DNA of 64,000 nucleotides from Ancylobacter sp. IITR112 (GTDB lineage Bacteria; Pseudomonadota; Alphaproteobacteria; Rhizobiales; Xanthobacteraceae): assembly GCF_041415945.1 (NCBI RefSeq), contig NZ_JBGCUS010000001.1:3162001-3226000 (forward strand). The letters run 5' to 3'. Under the pieces are notes generated by a model, which was given only the letters and a program-made list of their open reading frames with translations, did not search any database and was not told where the DNA came from. Shown here in pieces: positions 52,575 through 61,453 of this stretch; the stretch's first letter is position 1; each line of letters starts with the position of its first letter. The position numbers and the translations under genes are program-made.

Positions 52575-54947
52575 ATGATGAGCGAGGGGGCGGAGAACGG
52601 GCGGCCGGGCGGCGAGCGCAACCTTCCGGTTGTGCCGGAAGGCCGCAATCTGCCGGCCGCGCGCGACAGCTACGGCTATGGCTACGGCACCGCCGCCTAT
52701 GCCCCGCCCGAGACGCACCATGAATCCGAACTCGCCGCCGCGCTGCACTATGTGATCGGCATCGCCGTGAAGTGGCGGACGCTGATCCTCAGCACCGCCG
52801 GCGCCTTCGCGGTCATCGCCCTCGTCTACAGCTTCCTCGCCACCCCGCTCTACACCGCCACTGTGCGCATCCAGATCGACAATGAAGCGAGCAAGATCGT
52901 CGAGGGCGGCGTGCAGGCGCCGACCGAGCGCGGCGGCGCCGAGTTCCAGAAGACGCAGTATGAACTCCTGAAGAGCCGCGCCATGTCCGAGCGCGTGGTG
53001 GCGGCGCTCGGCCTCGACCAGAGCGCGGATTTCACCGCCTCCTCGCCTGGCCTGATCGGCAGCCTGTTCGGCCTGTTCTCCGGCCCGTCCGAGCAGACCG
53101 ATCCGGCGGCGGAGCAGGAGCGCAACCATCGCCGCAGCGTCAACCGGGTGAAGGGGAATGTCGATATTCGCCCGGTGACCGCTTCGCGGCTGGTCGACAT
53201 AAAATACACCGATGTGTCGCCGGCGCGCGCCGCCTCCATCGCCAATGCCTATGCCGACGCCTATGTCGCCTCCAATCTGGACAAGCGCTTCGAGGCCAGC
53301 TCCTACGCCAAGGTGTTCCTGGAAGACCAGATCAAGCAGCTCAAGCTGCGGCTGGAGGAATCCGAACGGGCGGTGATCGCCTTCTCGGAGAGCGAGAACA
53401 TGGTCCAGACCAATGACAAGGTCTCGATCGCCGAGAGCAATCTCGCCGCCGCCAATGCGGCGCTGGGCCAGCTCATCTCCACCCGCATTCGCGACGAGGA
53501 AAACTGGAAGCAGGTGGAGGCGGCCAAGGGCATCAACCTGCCGCAGATACTGACCAACAACGTCATTGACGGCCTGCGCACCCAGCGCAACGAGCTGCGC
53601 CGCCAGTATGAGGAAGGGCTGGAGACCTTCAAGCCCGGCTATCCCGCCATGGTGGAAATCTCCAACAAGATCGCCGAGATCGACCGCCAGCTCGCCGCCG
53701 AAGTCGCCGCCATCCGCAGTTCGCTGAAGGCCGCCTATGAATCCTCGGCCAATCAGGAAGCGCAGATGCGCCAGCGTATCGAGGAGCTGCGCGGCGAGGT
53801 GCTGGAACTGCAGAAGAAGAGCGTGCGCTACGGCATTCTCCAGCGCGAGGTCGATTCCAGCCGCAACCTCTATAACGACCTGCTGCAGCGCTATAAGGAA
53901 GTCGATGTCGCCAGCGGCGTCGGCACCAACAACGTCTTCATCGTCGATCGCGCCCTCCCGCCCGGCAGCCCCTCGCACCCGCGCACCATGCTGCTGCTGG
54001 CCGGCGGGCTGATGCTCGGCCTCATCGGCGGCTTCGGCGCCGCCGCCCTGATCGAACTGCTCGACGACCGCATCCGCACGCCGGAGGACGCCGAGAAGGC
54101 GACCGGCCTGCCCATACTCGGCATCGTGCCGCGCGCCGAATTCCCCAGCGGCATCGTCGCCGAACTCAGCGATCCGCGTTCGCCGGTCGCCGAAGCCTAC
54201 CGATCGCTCGCCACCTCGCTGCAATTCGCCACCGAGAGCGGGCTGCCGCGCACGCTGGTCGTCACCAGCGCCGGCGCCTCGGAAGGCAAGTCGAGCACCG
54301 CCATCGCGCTCGCCCGCCACTACGCCATCACCGGCAAGCGCGTGCTGCTGATCGACGCCGATCTGCGCCGCCCCTCGGTGCACAGCACGCTTGGCTATGA
54401 CAACGCGGTGGGGTTGAGCAATTGCCTCACCGGCATGTCGACCCTGCATGACGTGGTGCAGGCGACCGATCTCGACACGCTGGACTTCCTCGCCTCCGGC
54501 CCGCTGCCGCCCAACGCGGCGGAAATCCTCGGCGGCACCCATGTGTTCTCGCTGATCTCGGTCGGGCTGGAGATCTACGATCTTCTGATCTTCGACAGCC
54601 CGCCCATGCTGAGCATCGCCGATGCGCAACTGCTCGGCGCCGCCGCGCAGGCCACCATCTTCGTCACCGGCTCCGGCGACGGGCGCCGCGCCATTGCCCG
54701 CAACGCCCTGCGCCGGCTGCAGATCGCCCGCGCGGTCACCATCGGCGTCGTGCTCACCAAATTCGACACCCGCAGCGCCCATTACGGCTATGGCTACGGG
54801 TACGGCTATGGCTATGGCTATGAATACGGCCAGGGCACCGACACCGGCAGCGCCGGCGTCGGCGCGCGCGGGCTCGACAGCGTGAAGGCGCTGCTGCCGA
54901 AATTCGGCCGCCGCGACGCCAAGACCGACCACTCCGAAGCGGCCTGA
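52575..54947 (+). CDS. Wzz-type chain-length regulator / BY-kinase (Wzc-like)
   Basis: A 790-residue polysaccharide co-polymerase fused to a bacterial tyrosine kinase. A Wzz domain with a first membrane helix (TLILSTAGAFAVIALVYSF) is followed by a long coiled-coil periplasmic region and a second helix near residue 475. The kinase has Walker A SAGASEGKSST, Walker A' VLLIDADLRRPS and Walker B LLIFDSPPM. The C-terminal tail has eight tyrosines (737-751) alternating mostly with glycine. Three similar Tyr lie at 33-37. The PHP phosphatase two genes upstream is the expected antagonist. Confidence 0.95.
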   Translation: MMSEGAENGRPGGERNLPVVPEGRNLPAARDSYGYGYGTAAYAPPETHHESELAAALHYVIGIAVKWRTLILSTAGAFAVIALVYSFLATPLYTATVRIQIDNEASKIVEGGVQAPTERGGAEFQKTQYELLKSRAMSERVVAALGLDQSADFTASSPGLIGSLFGLFSGPSEQTDPAAEQERNHRRSVNRVKGNVDIRPVTASRLVDIKYTDVSPARAASIANAYADAYVASNLDKRFEASSYAKVFLEDQIKQLKLRLEESERAVIAFSESENMVQTNDKVSIAESNLAAANAALGQLISTRIRDEENWKQVEAAKGINLPQILTNNVIDGLRTQRNELRRQYEEGLETFKPGYPAMVEISNKIAEIDRQLAAEVAAIRSSLKAAYESSANQEAQMRQRIEELRGEVLELQKKSVRYGILQREVDSSRNLYNDLLQRYKEVDVASGVGTNNVFIVDRALPPGSPSHPRTMLLLAGGLMLGLIGGFGAAALIELLDDRIRTPEDAEKATGLPILGIVPRAEFPSGIVAELSDPRSPVAEAYRSLATSLQFATESGLPRTLVVTSAGASEGKSSTAIALARHYAITGKRVLLIDADLRRPSVHSTLGYDNAVGLSNCLTGMSTLHDVVQATDLDTLDFLASGPLPPNAAEILGGTHVFSLISVGLEIYDLLIFDSPPMLSIADAQLLGAAAQATIFVTGSGDGRRAIARNALRRLQIARAVTIGVVLTKFDTRSAHYGYGYGYGYGYGYEYGQGTDTGSAGVGARGLDSVKALLPKFGRRDAKTDHSEAA
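54783..54827 (+). repeat. Tyr-Gly codon repeat in the BY-kinase tail
   Basis: Seven TAY-GGN-type hexamers plus one TAT-GAA/TAC end encode the Tyr cluster. The units are similar (TAYGGN), so slippage could change the tyrosine number. The first tyrosine codon is at 54783 and the last at 54825. Confidence 0.75.
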
Positions 54948-54950
54948 CCC

Positions 54951-55730
54951 ATGCCGGCGCCCGACGCGCTCGACGCCGCGCTCGCTCTGTTCAAGGACCC
55001 CGTCAAGGCGCGCAGCCTGCCCGGCCGGCCGCTGCCGCCGGACATGGCGGGGCTGCTCGCCATCGCGGTCGGCAATGAGGAGGCGCTGGCCGCCGCCAGC
55101 CGGCGCAGCGGCTTTGCCCGCCAGCCCCTGCAGGACGCCGCCGGCTTCTTCATCGAACAGGCGCTGTTCTGCCGCGACGCCGACAGCTACCGCGTGCTCG
55201 GCGGCGGCCCGCACTCCACCCATGAGGAACTGCGCCACAATATGGCGCTGCTGATGCGCTGGCTACATCCCGACCTGCAATCGCTGCGCAAGGGGCCGCT
55301 GGACCGGGAGGTGTTCGCCAGCCGCGTTTCCCGCGCCTGGGAGGACCTGAAGACACCGGAGCGGCGCGAGGCCTATGATCTGCGCCGCACGCCGGAAAGC
55401 TCCCGGCCCGCCGCCCCCCGCAGCGCCACCGACGCACCGCCCGCCGCCGCACGCGCGACGGACGGCAGCCGGCCCGCAGGCGGCGGTTCCGCCAATGGCA
55501 AGACCCGCTCCGGCAAGGCCGGTGGCGCCTCCAACGGCGCCGGTCGGCCGGGTGTCGGCAAGGCGGGCGCCGCCCGGCCGATGAGGAACGGCAAAAGCCC
55601 GGGAGCCGGCGGCCGCGGCGCCGGCGCGGGGACACCCCTGCCGCATCGCCCCCGCCCATTGAGCGTGCACAAGATCGAGGAAGCCTCGCTCTGGGTGCGG
55701 CTCTGGGGCCTGCTGTGGGGGCGCCGATGA
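54951..55730 (+). CDS. J-domain protein in the EPS operon
   Basis: A 259-residue protein with a divergent J domain: SYRVLGGGP at residues 79-87, LHPDL with the HPD motif at 106-108, and SRAWEDLKTPERREAYD at 127-142. The rest is a low-complexity Pro/Ala/Gly/Arg linker and a short hydrophobic C-terminus (ASLWVRLWGLLW). No zinc-finger or substrate-binding domain of DnaJ is present. It follows the kinase gene by 3 bp and overlaps the next gene (ATGA at 55727). Comparable J-domain proteins beside Wzc are uncommon. It may recruit Hsp70 to the export complex, but this is speculation. Confidence 0.8.
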   Translation: MPAPDALDAALALFKDPVKARSLPGRPLPPDMAGLLAIAVGNEEALAAASRRSGFARQPLQDAAGFFIEQALFCRDADSYRVLGGGPHSTHEELRHNMALLMRWLHPDLQSLRKGPLDREVFASRVSRAWEDLKTPERREAYDLRRTPESSRPAAPRSATDAPPAAARATDGSRPAGGGSANGKTRSGKAGGASNGAGRPGVGKAGAARPMRNGKSPGAGGRGAGAGTPLPHRPRPLSVHKIEEASLWVRLWGLLWGRR

Positions 55731-57301
55731 GCCGTTCATCCAAAGGGCGCGGGGGGCGATCGCGCCCGCGCCTTGCCTGGCTGCACCGTCTCCGGCTCGC
55801 CGCCGTCGTGCATCCCCGGCGCTGCGCCGCGCTCGCCGCCGGCATGGTCGGGCTCGCCGCCCTCATCGCCACCACCTCCCTGCCGATGGCGCTGGCCGAG
55901 AGCAACCCGCGCCTCGCGCTCTGGCTCTATCCCGACCATCCCAAGGCGCTGCTGACCCTGGCGCGGCAGGAACGGGCGCGGATGACCTTTGCCACCGCCC
56001 GGGCGGAGCAGGAGGCGGCGGCGGAGGCTGAGCAGGCGGCCGCGGCGGCCGCGCGGGAGAATGCCGAGCGGGACACCGCCGCCGGGCCCGCCGTCGAAGT
56101 GGAGCCGGAAGAAGACCCGGTGGCACGCCAGGCGCGTGAGCATACCGCCTCCCTCGCGGCGCCCCGCAGCGAAACCGCCGAGGAGGCCGAGCCAGCGGAG
56201 GCGGCGGAGACGCCCGGCGCCCAGCCGGGCGCTGCCGACATGGTCGCGATGCGCGCGCGCCTGCGCGACTTCGCCACCCGTATCGCCGCCGGTGCGCCGC
56301 TGGAAGCCTCGGCCTATCGCCTGCTCGGCGACACCGCCGACGATCTCGACACCAGCCGTCAGGCGATGCTGGACGCCGTCGCCCGCTCACGCCGCGAGAC
56401 GGTCGCCGTCTTCTGGCTGATGCACCAGGACTTCGAGCGGAAGGACTATGCCGGCGTGGTGGCGCTGGCCGAGGTGCTGCTGCAGACCCGCCCGGCACTC
56501 AACCAGTACACGATGAGCTATCTCAACTCGCTGGCGCTGGAGCCGGAAGGGCGCGCGGCGCTGGTGGCGGCGCTGGCGCGCAACCCGAGCTGGCGCCCGC
56601 TCTTCCTCAGCAGCATGGGCTCCAAGCTCGCCGCCTCGGACGCGCCGCTGGCCCTGATCCAGGCGCTGAAGGCGGCCGGAAGCCCGCCGAGCCAGGCCGA
56701 GCTGATCCCGCTGCTGCGCGCGCGCATGGTGGCGGAGAAGCGCGCCGAGGGCGCCTATAATATCTGGCTGCAGATGCTGCCGGCGGAGGAGGTGCTGAAG
56801 GTCCAGCCGGTCAATAATCTCGACTTCGCTGCCGACCCGAGTACCCTGCCGTTCAATTGGAACATTCCGCGCTCGATGAACGCCTTCATCGACCTGCAGC
56901 CGCGCAGCGACACGGTGGACGGGCGGGTGCTGCGCATCCGCTTCGGCGTCGGCCGGGTCCGACTGGGGGGGGTGGAGCAGGTGACCTTCCTGCGGCCCGG
57001 AACCTATCGCTTCTCCGGCGAACAGAAAGGGGTGATGTCGTCGAAGCGCGGCATGGTCTGGCAGGTGCTGTGCTATCCCGGAGGGCCGGTGGCGGGACAA
57101 TCCGGCCAGCTCATGGGCGCCCCGCGCGTCTGGCGGCCCTTCTCCTTCGACATCACCATTCCCGATAATGGCCGCTGCGACGCCCAAAGGCTGCGGCTGT
57201 TCCACGATTCTCGCTCGACCTCCGAACAGTTCGCCTCGGGCGAGATCCAGTTCCAGTCGCTGCACATCGCGCCGGTGGAACCCGTCGCCTCCGGCGGCTG
57301 A
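55727..57301 (+). CDS. Membrane-anchored protein with a C-terminal beta-sandwich domain
   Basis: A 524-residue protein of unknown function. An N-terminal membrane helix lies at residues about 33-55. An acidic Ala/Glu-rich coil follows, then a helical repeat-like region (residues about 170-370). The C-terminal part has PFNWNIPRSMNAFIDL, FGVGRVRLGGVEQVTFLRPG and QFASGEIQFQSLHI, a pattern suggesting a carbohydrate-binding jelly-roll. ATG 55727 overlaps the J-domain stop (ATGA). It may be a periplasmic assembly or chain-handling factor for the glycan. Other similar proteins accompany Wzc-type operons in alphaproteobacteria in my recollection, without an assigned role. Confidence 0.72.
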   Translation: MSRSSKGRGGRSRPRLAWLHRLRLAAVVHPRRCAALAAGMVGLAALIATTSLPMALAESNPRLALWLYPDHPKALLTLARQERARMTFATARAEQEAAAEAEQAAAAAARENAERDTAAGPAVEVEPEEDPVARQAREHTASLAAPRSETAEEAEPAEAAETPGAQPGAADMVAMRARLRDFATRIAAGAPLEASAYRLLGDTADDLDTSRQAMLDAVARSRRETVAVFWLMHQDFERKDYAGVVALAEVLLQTRPALNQYTMSYLNSLALEPEGRAALVAALARNPSWRPLFLSSMGSKLAASDAPLALIQALKAAGSPPSQAELIPLLRARMVAEKRAEGAYNIWLQMLPAEEVLKVQPVNNLDFAADPSTLPFNWNIPRSMNAFIDLQPRSDTVDGRVLRIRFGVGRVRLGGVEQVTFLRPGTYRFSGEQKGVMSSKRGMVWQVLCYPGGPVAGQSGQLMGAPRVWRPFSFDITIPDNGRCDAQRLRLFHDSRSTSEQFASGEIQFQSLHIAPVEPVASGG

Positions 57302-57426
57302 TCCGCGCGCCGGCGCCGGCGTGCTTGCCGCAAATCAAAGCCGGCTTCCCTGCCGCCGCTAGGGTAGTATGGTCGGATCGGCGCCCTCGGTGCCGGACGG
57401 CGCCCGCGCTTGGAAGGGGCAGGCCC

Positions 57427-58227
57427 ATGAACGTGACATCCGACGAGGCTGCGGCCCCGCTCTCCCGCAAGGAGTATGAGCGCGCGCTCAAGCGCCTGCA
57501 TGGCGAACTCGTGGCGCTGCAGGAATGGACCAAGGCCACCGGCGCCAAGATTTGCGTCCTGTTCGAGGGCCGCGACGGCGCCGGCAAGGGCGGCGTGATC
57601 AAGGCCATCACCGAGCGGGTGAGCCCGCGCGTGTTTCGCGTCGTCGCCCTGCCGGCACCGAGCGAGCGGGAAAAATCGCAGATGTACGCCCAGCGCTACC
57701 TGCCGCATCTGCCGGCGGCGGGCGAAATCGTGATCTTCGACCGCTCCTGGTACAACCGCGCCGGCGTCGAGCGGGTGATGGGCTTCTGCACCGAGACGGA
57801 GGCGGAGAAGTTCCTCGACACCATTTCCGCCGTCGAGCGGGTGATCGTCGAATCCGGCGTGATCCTGCTCAAATACTGGCTGGAGGTGAGCCCGGAGGAA
57901 CAGACGAGGCGGATCGAACAGCGCATCCATGATCCGCGCAAGATCTGGAAGCTCTCGCCGATGGACCTCGAATCCTATGGCCGCTGGTACGATTATTCGC
58001 GCGCCCGCGACGCCATGTTCGCCGCCTCCGACAGCGCCTGGGCGCCCTGGTATGTGGCGCATTCCGACGACAAGAAGCGCACGCGGCTGAACGTCATCAG
58101 CCATTTGCTGTCCAAAGTGCCTTATGAGGCGCAAAAGCGCCCCAAGATCACCCTGCCGAAACGGCAGAAGGCCAAGGGCTATGTGGAGCCGGAGGATGTG
58201 CGCCACCACGTCCCGGCGATCTTCTGA
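57427..58227 (+). CDS. ppk2: Polyphosphate kinase 2 (PPK2)
   Basis: A 266-residue PPK2-family phosphotransferase moving phosphate between polyphosphate and nucleotides. Walker A is EGRDGAGKGG (residues 47-56), and VIFDRSWYNRAGVERVMGF and KYWLEVSPEEQTRRIEQRI follow. The lid region has KIWKLSPMDLESYGRWYDYS and HSDDKKRTRLNVISHLL. The single-domain length suits class I PPK2, which favours nucleoside diphosphates. ATG 57427 starts just before the conserved region. It is 125 bp after the glycan operon, with its own leader. Confidence 0.94.
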   Translation: MNVTSDEAAAPLSRKEYERALKRLHGELVALQEWTKATGAKICVLFEGRDGAGKGGVIKAITERVSPRVFRVVALPAPSEREKSQMYAQRYLPHLPAAGEIVIFDRSWYNRAGVERVMGFCTETEAEKFLDTISAVERVIVESGVILLKYWLEVSPEEQTRRIEQRIHDPRKIWKLSPMDLESYGRWYDYSRARDAMFAASDSAWAPWYVAHSDDKKRTRLNVISHLLSKVPYEAQKRPKITLPKRQKAKGYVEPEDVRHHVPAIF

Positions 58228-58270
58228 ACGCAGAACCGCCGGCAGCCGGCACAAGATGAGGAGCGCCACC

Positions 58271-58771
58271 ATGACCGACACGACCGGCCAGCCTGCCGGC
58301 CCGCACCAGACGCTCGGCGACGAGAGCTTCATGAGCGCCGCCGATCTGCGCGGCTATATGGACAAGATCGCGCTGGCGAAGATGAACGAGGCGGTGGAGG
58401 CGATGGACCATGCCCGCCGCGCCAAGGAAGAACTCGCCAAGACGCTGGCCCAGCCGATCGACCTCACGCCGCAGAAGCTGCATGAGATGGCCGAGGCGCT
58501 GCAGGTGAAGATGCGCGCCGCCGCCGAGCGGGGCGAGACCGAGATCATGGTGATGCGCTTCCCCAACACGCTGTGCACCGACCATGGCCGGGCGATCAAC
58601 AATGCCGAGGAAGGCTGGCCGGACACGCTGACCGGCCGCCCGCGCCAGGCCTATGAACTCTGGCGCGACCATCTCAGGGCTGCCGGCTACCGGCTCTCCG
58701 CCCTGATCGTGGAATGGCCCAACGACATGCCCGGCGATGTCGGCATGTATCTCACCTGGGGCAAGAAGTAG
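58271..58771 (+). CDS. Conserved hypothetical soluble protein
   Basis: A 166-residue soluble protein. An N-terminal helical part (SAADLRGYMDKIALAKMNEA) is followed by AEALQVKMRAAAERGETEIMVMRFPN and a conserved-looking C-terminus (LTGRPRQAYELWRDHL, LIVEWPNDMPGDVGMYLTW). The body looks like a real gene (clear codon bias, own start at 58271, 43 bp after ppk2). The position downstream of PPK2 suggests a shared role, but no function can be assigned. Confidence 0.75.
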   Translation: MTDTTGQPAGPHQTLGDESFMSAADLRGYMDKIALAKMNEAVEAMDHARRAKEELAKTLAQPIDLTPQKLHEMAEALQVKMRAAAERGETEIMVMRFPNTLCTDHGRAINNAEEGWPDTLTGRPRQAYELWRDHLRAAGYRLSALIVEWPNDMPGDVGMYLTWGKK

Positions 58772-58851
58772 CTTGACACCTCTGGCCGGCCGGTGGATGC
58801 ATCGGCCGGCGTTTGAGCGCGGTGCCCGCCGCGCCGGTTCCGGAGAGTGGC

Positions 58852-59253
58852 ATGGCCGCCCAGCCGCACAATGCTGCCGTCGATCATCTCCCCTTCTTCA
58901 TCACCGCCCCGGGCGGCACCGACATCTTGATGATCGTCGCCGCGATCACGCTCATCGCCACGGTGCTGCTGGCGGGGGTGTTCTTCCTGCATATCCACTC
59001 GCTGCCGGAGCGGCTGGCGCATAAGGGCCAGAAGCTGCAGTTCGAGATCGTCGCGGTGCTGTGCCTGCTGGCGCTGTTCACCCATAATCACGCGCTGTGG
59101 GTGATCGCGCTGCTGCTCGCCTTCATCGACCTGCCCGATGTCCTCACCCCGCTCAACCGCATCGCCCGCTCGGCCGAAGCGCTGGCCGGCGTGAAGCCGC
59201 CCGCCCCGCCCGCCGGGGAGGCCGAAGCGCGCCGGGGCAGCGACCATGCTTGA
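58852..59253 (+). CDS. Small inner-membrane protein paired with a HlyD-type gene
   Basis: A 133-residue protein with two hydrophobic segments: DILMIVAAITLIATVLLAGVF and FEIVAVLCLLALFT plus ALWVIALLLAFIDLPDVL. The C-terminal tail is Ala/Pro-rich. ATG 58852 has GGAGAG before it; 58813 would add 13 residues. It overlaps the HlyD-type gene at 59246 by 8 bp. A small membrane partner beside a YiaV-like protein is the YiaW/YiaV arrangement of E. coli, though sequence similarity to YiaW could not be tested. Confidence 0.75.
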   Translation: MAAQPHNAAVDHLPFFITAPGGTDILMIVAAITLIATVLLAGVFFLHIHSLPERLAHKGQKLQFEIVAVLCLLALFTHNHALWVIALLLAFIDLPDVLTPLNRIARSAEALAGVKPPAPPAGEAEARRGSDHA

Positions 59254-60478
59254 GCTCATTCTCTGCTCGCTGCTCACCATCCTGCCGGACTATCTTTTTC
59301 GCCGCTATGTCCAGGGCAAACGGCTCGGGCGGGAGATCACGCTCTATTCCGTGTGGTTCGAACTGCGCTGGGGCATCATCGCCTGCCTGATGCTGACGGT
59401 CGCGCTGATCACCGTCATCTTCTACAACCACCCCTCCGCGACCCAGGTCACCGCCTATTTCCGTACCGTGCCGATCGTGCCGGAAACCAGCGGCCGGGTG
59501 GCGCAGGTCAATCTCGGCCTCAGCGGCGAGGTGGAGAAGGGCCAGCCGATCTTCCGCCTCGACGACGCGGCGCAGCAGGCGGCGGTGGCGACGGCGCGCG
59601 CCCGCGTCGCCGAGATCGACGGGCAGATGCGCGTCGCCGCCACCGATGTCGCGGCCGCCGACGGCCAGATCATCCAGGCGGAGAAGGCGCTGGCGCAGGC
59701 GCGCGACGAACTGGACACCAAGGCGCAGCTCAACAGCCGCAATGCCGATGTGGTCTCGCGGCGCGAGCTGGAGCGGCTGCAGAACGCGGTCGACGCCCGC
59801 GCCGGCGCGGTGGCGGTGGCGGTGGCGGCGCGCGAGGGTGCCCTCGCCCGCCTCAACACGCTGCTGCCGGCGCAGAAGGCCAGCGCCGAGGCGGCGCTCG
59901 CCCAGGCCGAGGTGGAACTTGCCAAAACGGTGATCCGCGCCGGGGTCGCCGGGCGGGTGGAACAGTTCGCGCTGCGCGTCGGCGATCTCGTCAACCCGCT
60001 GATGCGCCCGGCCGGCGTGCTGATCCCGGCCGATGCCGGGCGCGAGCGGCTGGTCGCCGGCTTCGGCCAGATCGAGGCGCAGGTGATGAAGCCCGGCATG
60101 CTCGCCGAGGCGACCTGCGTGTCCAAGCCCTTCACCATCATCCCGATGGTGGTCACCAGCGTGCAGGACTATATCGCCGCCGGGCAACTGCGCACCACCG
60201 ACCAGTTGATCGACGCGCAGCAGATCGGCGCGCCGGGCACGCTCACCGTCTTCCTTGAACCGCTCTATCCCGGCGGGCTCGACGGCGTGCCGCCAGGGTC
60301 GAGCTGCCTCGCCAACGCCTATTCCAGCAATCACGACCGCATCGCCTCGGGCGAGGCCGGCACGCTGGGCGGAATCTATCTGCACATCGTCGACACGGTG
60401 GCGCTGGTGCATGCGCTGCTGCTGCGCATCCAGGCGCTGATCCTGCCGGTGCAGACGCTGGTGTTCAGCGGGCACTAG
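59246..60478 (+). CDS. HlyD-family membrane fusion protein (YiaV-like)
   Basis: A 410-residue adaptor. Two hydrophobic segments near the N-terminus (residues about 1-15, and ELRWGIIACLMLTVALITVIF) are followed by lipoyl halves (PETSGRVAQVNLGLSGEVEKG; TVIRAGVAGRVEQFALRVGD) and a long coiled-coil between them. The C-terminal end is HALLLRIQALILPVQT, like the C-terminal helix of YiaV. It is a likely efflux or envelope adaptor whose transporter is not obvious here. It is the last gene before the palindromic repeats. Confidence 0.86.
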   Translation: MLELILCSLLTILPDYLFRRYVQGKRLGREITLYSVWFELRWGIIACLMLTVALITVIFYNHPSATQVTAYFRTVPIVPETSGRVAQVNLGLSGEVEKGQPIFRLDDAAQQAAVATARARVAEIDGQMRVAATDVAAADGQIIQAEKALAQARDELDTKAQLNSRNADVVSRRELERLQNAVDARAGAVAVAVAAREGALARLNTLLPAQKASAEAALAQAEVELAKTVIRAGVAGRVEQFALRVGDLVNPLMRPAGVLIPADAGRERLVAGFGQIEAQVMKPGMLAEATCVSKPFTIIPMVVTSVQDYIAAGQLRTTDQLIDAQQIGAPGTLTVFLEPLYPGGLDGVPPGSSCLANAYSSNHDRIASGEAGTLGGIYLHIVDTVALVHALLLRIQALILPVQTLVFSGH

Positions 60479-60482
60479 AGCA

Positions 60483-60640
60483 CGCGCCGATCAGCTTGCA
60501 TCGCAAGCTGATCGGATAACGCGTTCTCTATCTTAGAGTTAGAGGGCGATTTACCGATCAGATTGATTCAATCTGATCGGATCGCGCTCTAGAGCGTTTT
60601 CGAGCGACGTGGAGGCCGGTTCGCGTGACGAAAACGCGAC
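60483..60640. repeat. Composite palindromic intergenic repeat
   Basis: Between convergent genes lie nested perfect palindromes. The pair CCGATCAGCTTGC/GCAAGCTGATCGG (60487-60515) has a 3-nt loop. CTCTA/TAGAG sits at 60526-60538. CCGATCAGATTGA/TCAATCTGATCGG (60554-60580) has a 1-nt centre. CGCTCT/AGAGCG is at 60585-60596 and GCGTTTTC/GAAAACGC at 60594-60637. The two large hairpins share CCGATCAG arms, as in dispersed rhizobial repeat families. It probably also acts as a transcription terminator. Confidence 0.8.
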
Positions 60641-60673
60641 ACGGCAAGGAAGGAGAGCCGCCGGACGGGCGGC

Positions 60674-61453
60674 TCAGTCCGCGTCGGCGACGATCAGCTC
60701 AACCCCGGCCTGCGCCAGCGCCTCGCGCATCGCGTCGGAGGGCGGCAGGTCGGTCACCAGCCGGTCGATACCGGCGAGCGGGGCGACCTCGAACACCGCG
60801 CCGCGCTCGAACTTGCTGTGGTCGGCCAGCACAGTGACGCGGTCGGCGCGCTCGATCATCGCTTTCGCCACCTCCGCCTCCTGCAGGTCGAAATCCATCA
60901 CCGCATGGGCGTCGATGGCGCCGATGGTGAGCACGGCGTGGCGGGCGCGGAACTTGCCGATCTGCTCCAGCGCCAGCGGGCCGAGGCTCTCGCCGGCATC
61001 CGCCCCATAGGCCCCGCCGAGCAGGAACACCTTGTGGGTATGGGGCGCCGCCAGCGTCGCGGCGATGCGCGGCGCATTGGTAATGGCGACCAGAGAGGGC
61101 CGCGTCGCCAGCGCCTCGGCAAAGGCGATGGTGGTGCTGCCCGTGTCGATGAACAGCGAATCCTCCGGCCCGAAAAGCTCGCGCGCGGCCAGCGCGATGC
61201 GCTTCTTGCCGGCGGCGTTCTGCACCATGCGCTGGGCGAAGGGGCGCTCCTCGTCGGGCTCCGCGCCGGGGGCGGCGAGAGCACGCGCCCCGCCATGATA
61301 GCGGCGCAGATGCCCGGTGGATTCCAGCCGCGCGAGATCGCGCCGCACCGTCTCGCGTGAGACGCCGAGCCGCTCGGCCAGCGCCTCGACGGTCGCCTCA
61401 CCCACGGCGGCGACATGGGCGACAATGTCGTGATGGCGCGCGGAAAGTGCCAA
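60674..61453 (-). CDS. DeoR/GlpR-family transcriptional regulator
   Basis: A 259-residue repressor. The HTH is ATVEALAERLGVSRETVRRDL followed by ARLESTGHLRRYHGGA, typical of DeoR/GlpR. The sugar-phosphate domain has SLFIDTGSTTIAFAEAL, ITNAPRIAATLA and LTIGAIDAHAVMDFDLQEAEVAKAMIE. I prefer TTG 61453, which has GGGAG upstream with 6 nt spacing. A TTG at 61513 would add 20 residues. It is divergent from the TRAP transporter genes and probably represses them in response to a phosphorylated sugar. Confidence 0.92.
   Translation of the reverse strand: MALSARHHDIVAHVAAVGEATVEALAERLGVSRETVRRDLARLESTGHLRRYHGGARALAAPGAEPDEERPFAQRMVQNAAGKKRIALAARELFGPEDSLFIDTGSTTIAFAEALATRPSLVAITNAPRIAATLAAPHTHKVFLLGGAYGADAGESLGPLALEQIGKFRARHAVLTIGAIDAHAVMDFDLQEAEVAKAMIERADRVTVLADHSKFERGAVFEVAPLAGIDRLVTDLPPSDAMREALAQAGVELIVADAD

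Noticed and set aside
52164..55238. 1024-residue antisense ORF over the BY-kinase
   Set aside because: Long, but antisense to well-supported genes and of low-complexity composition.
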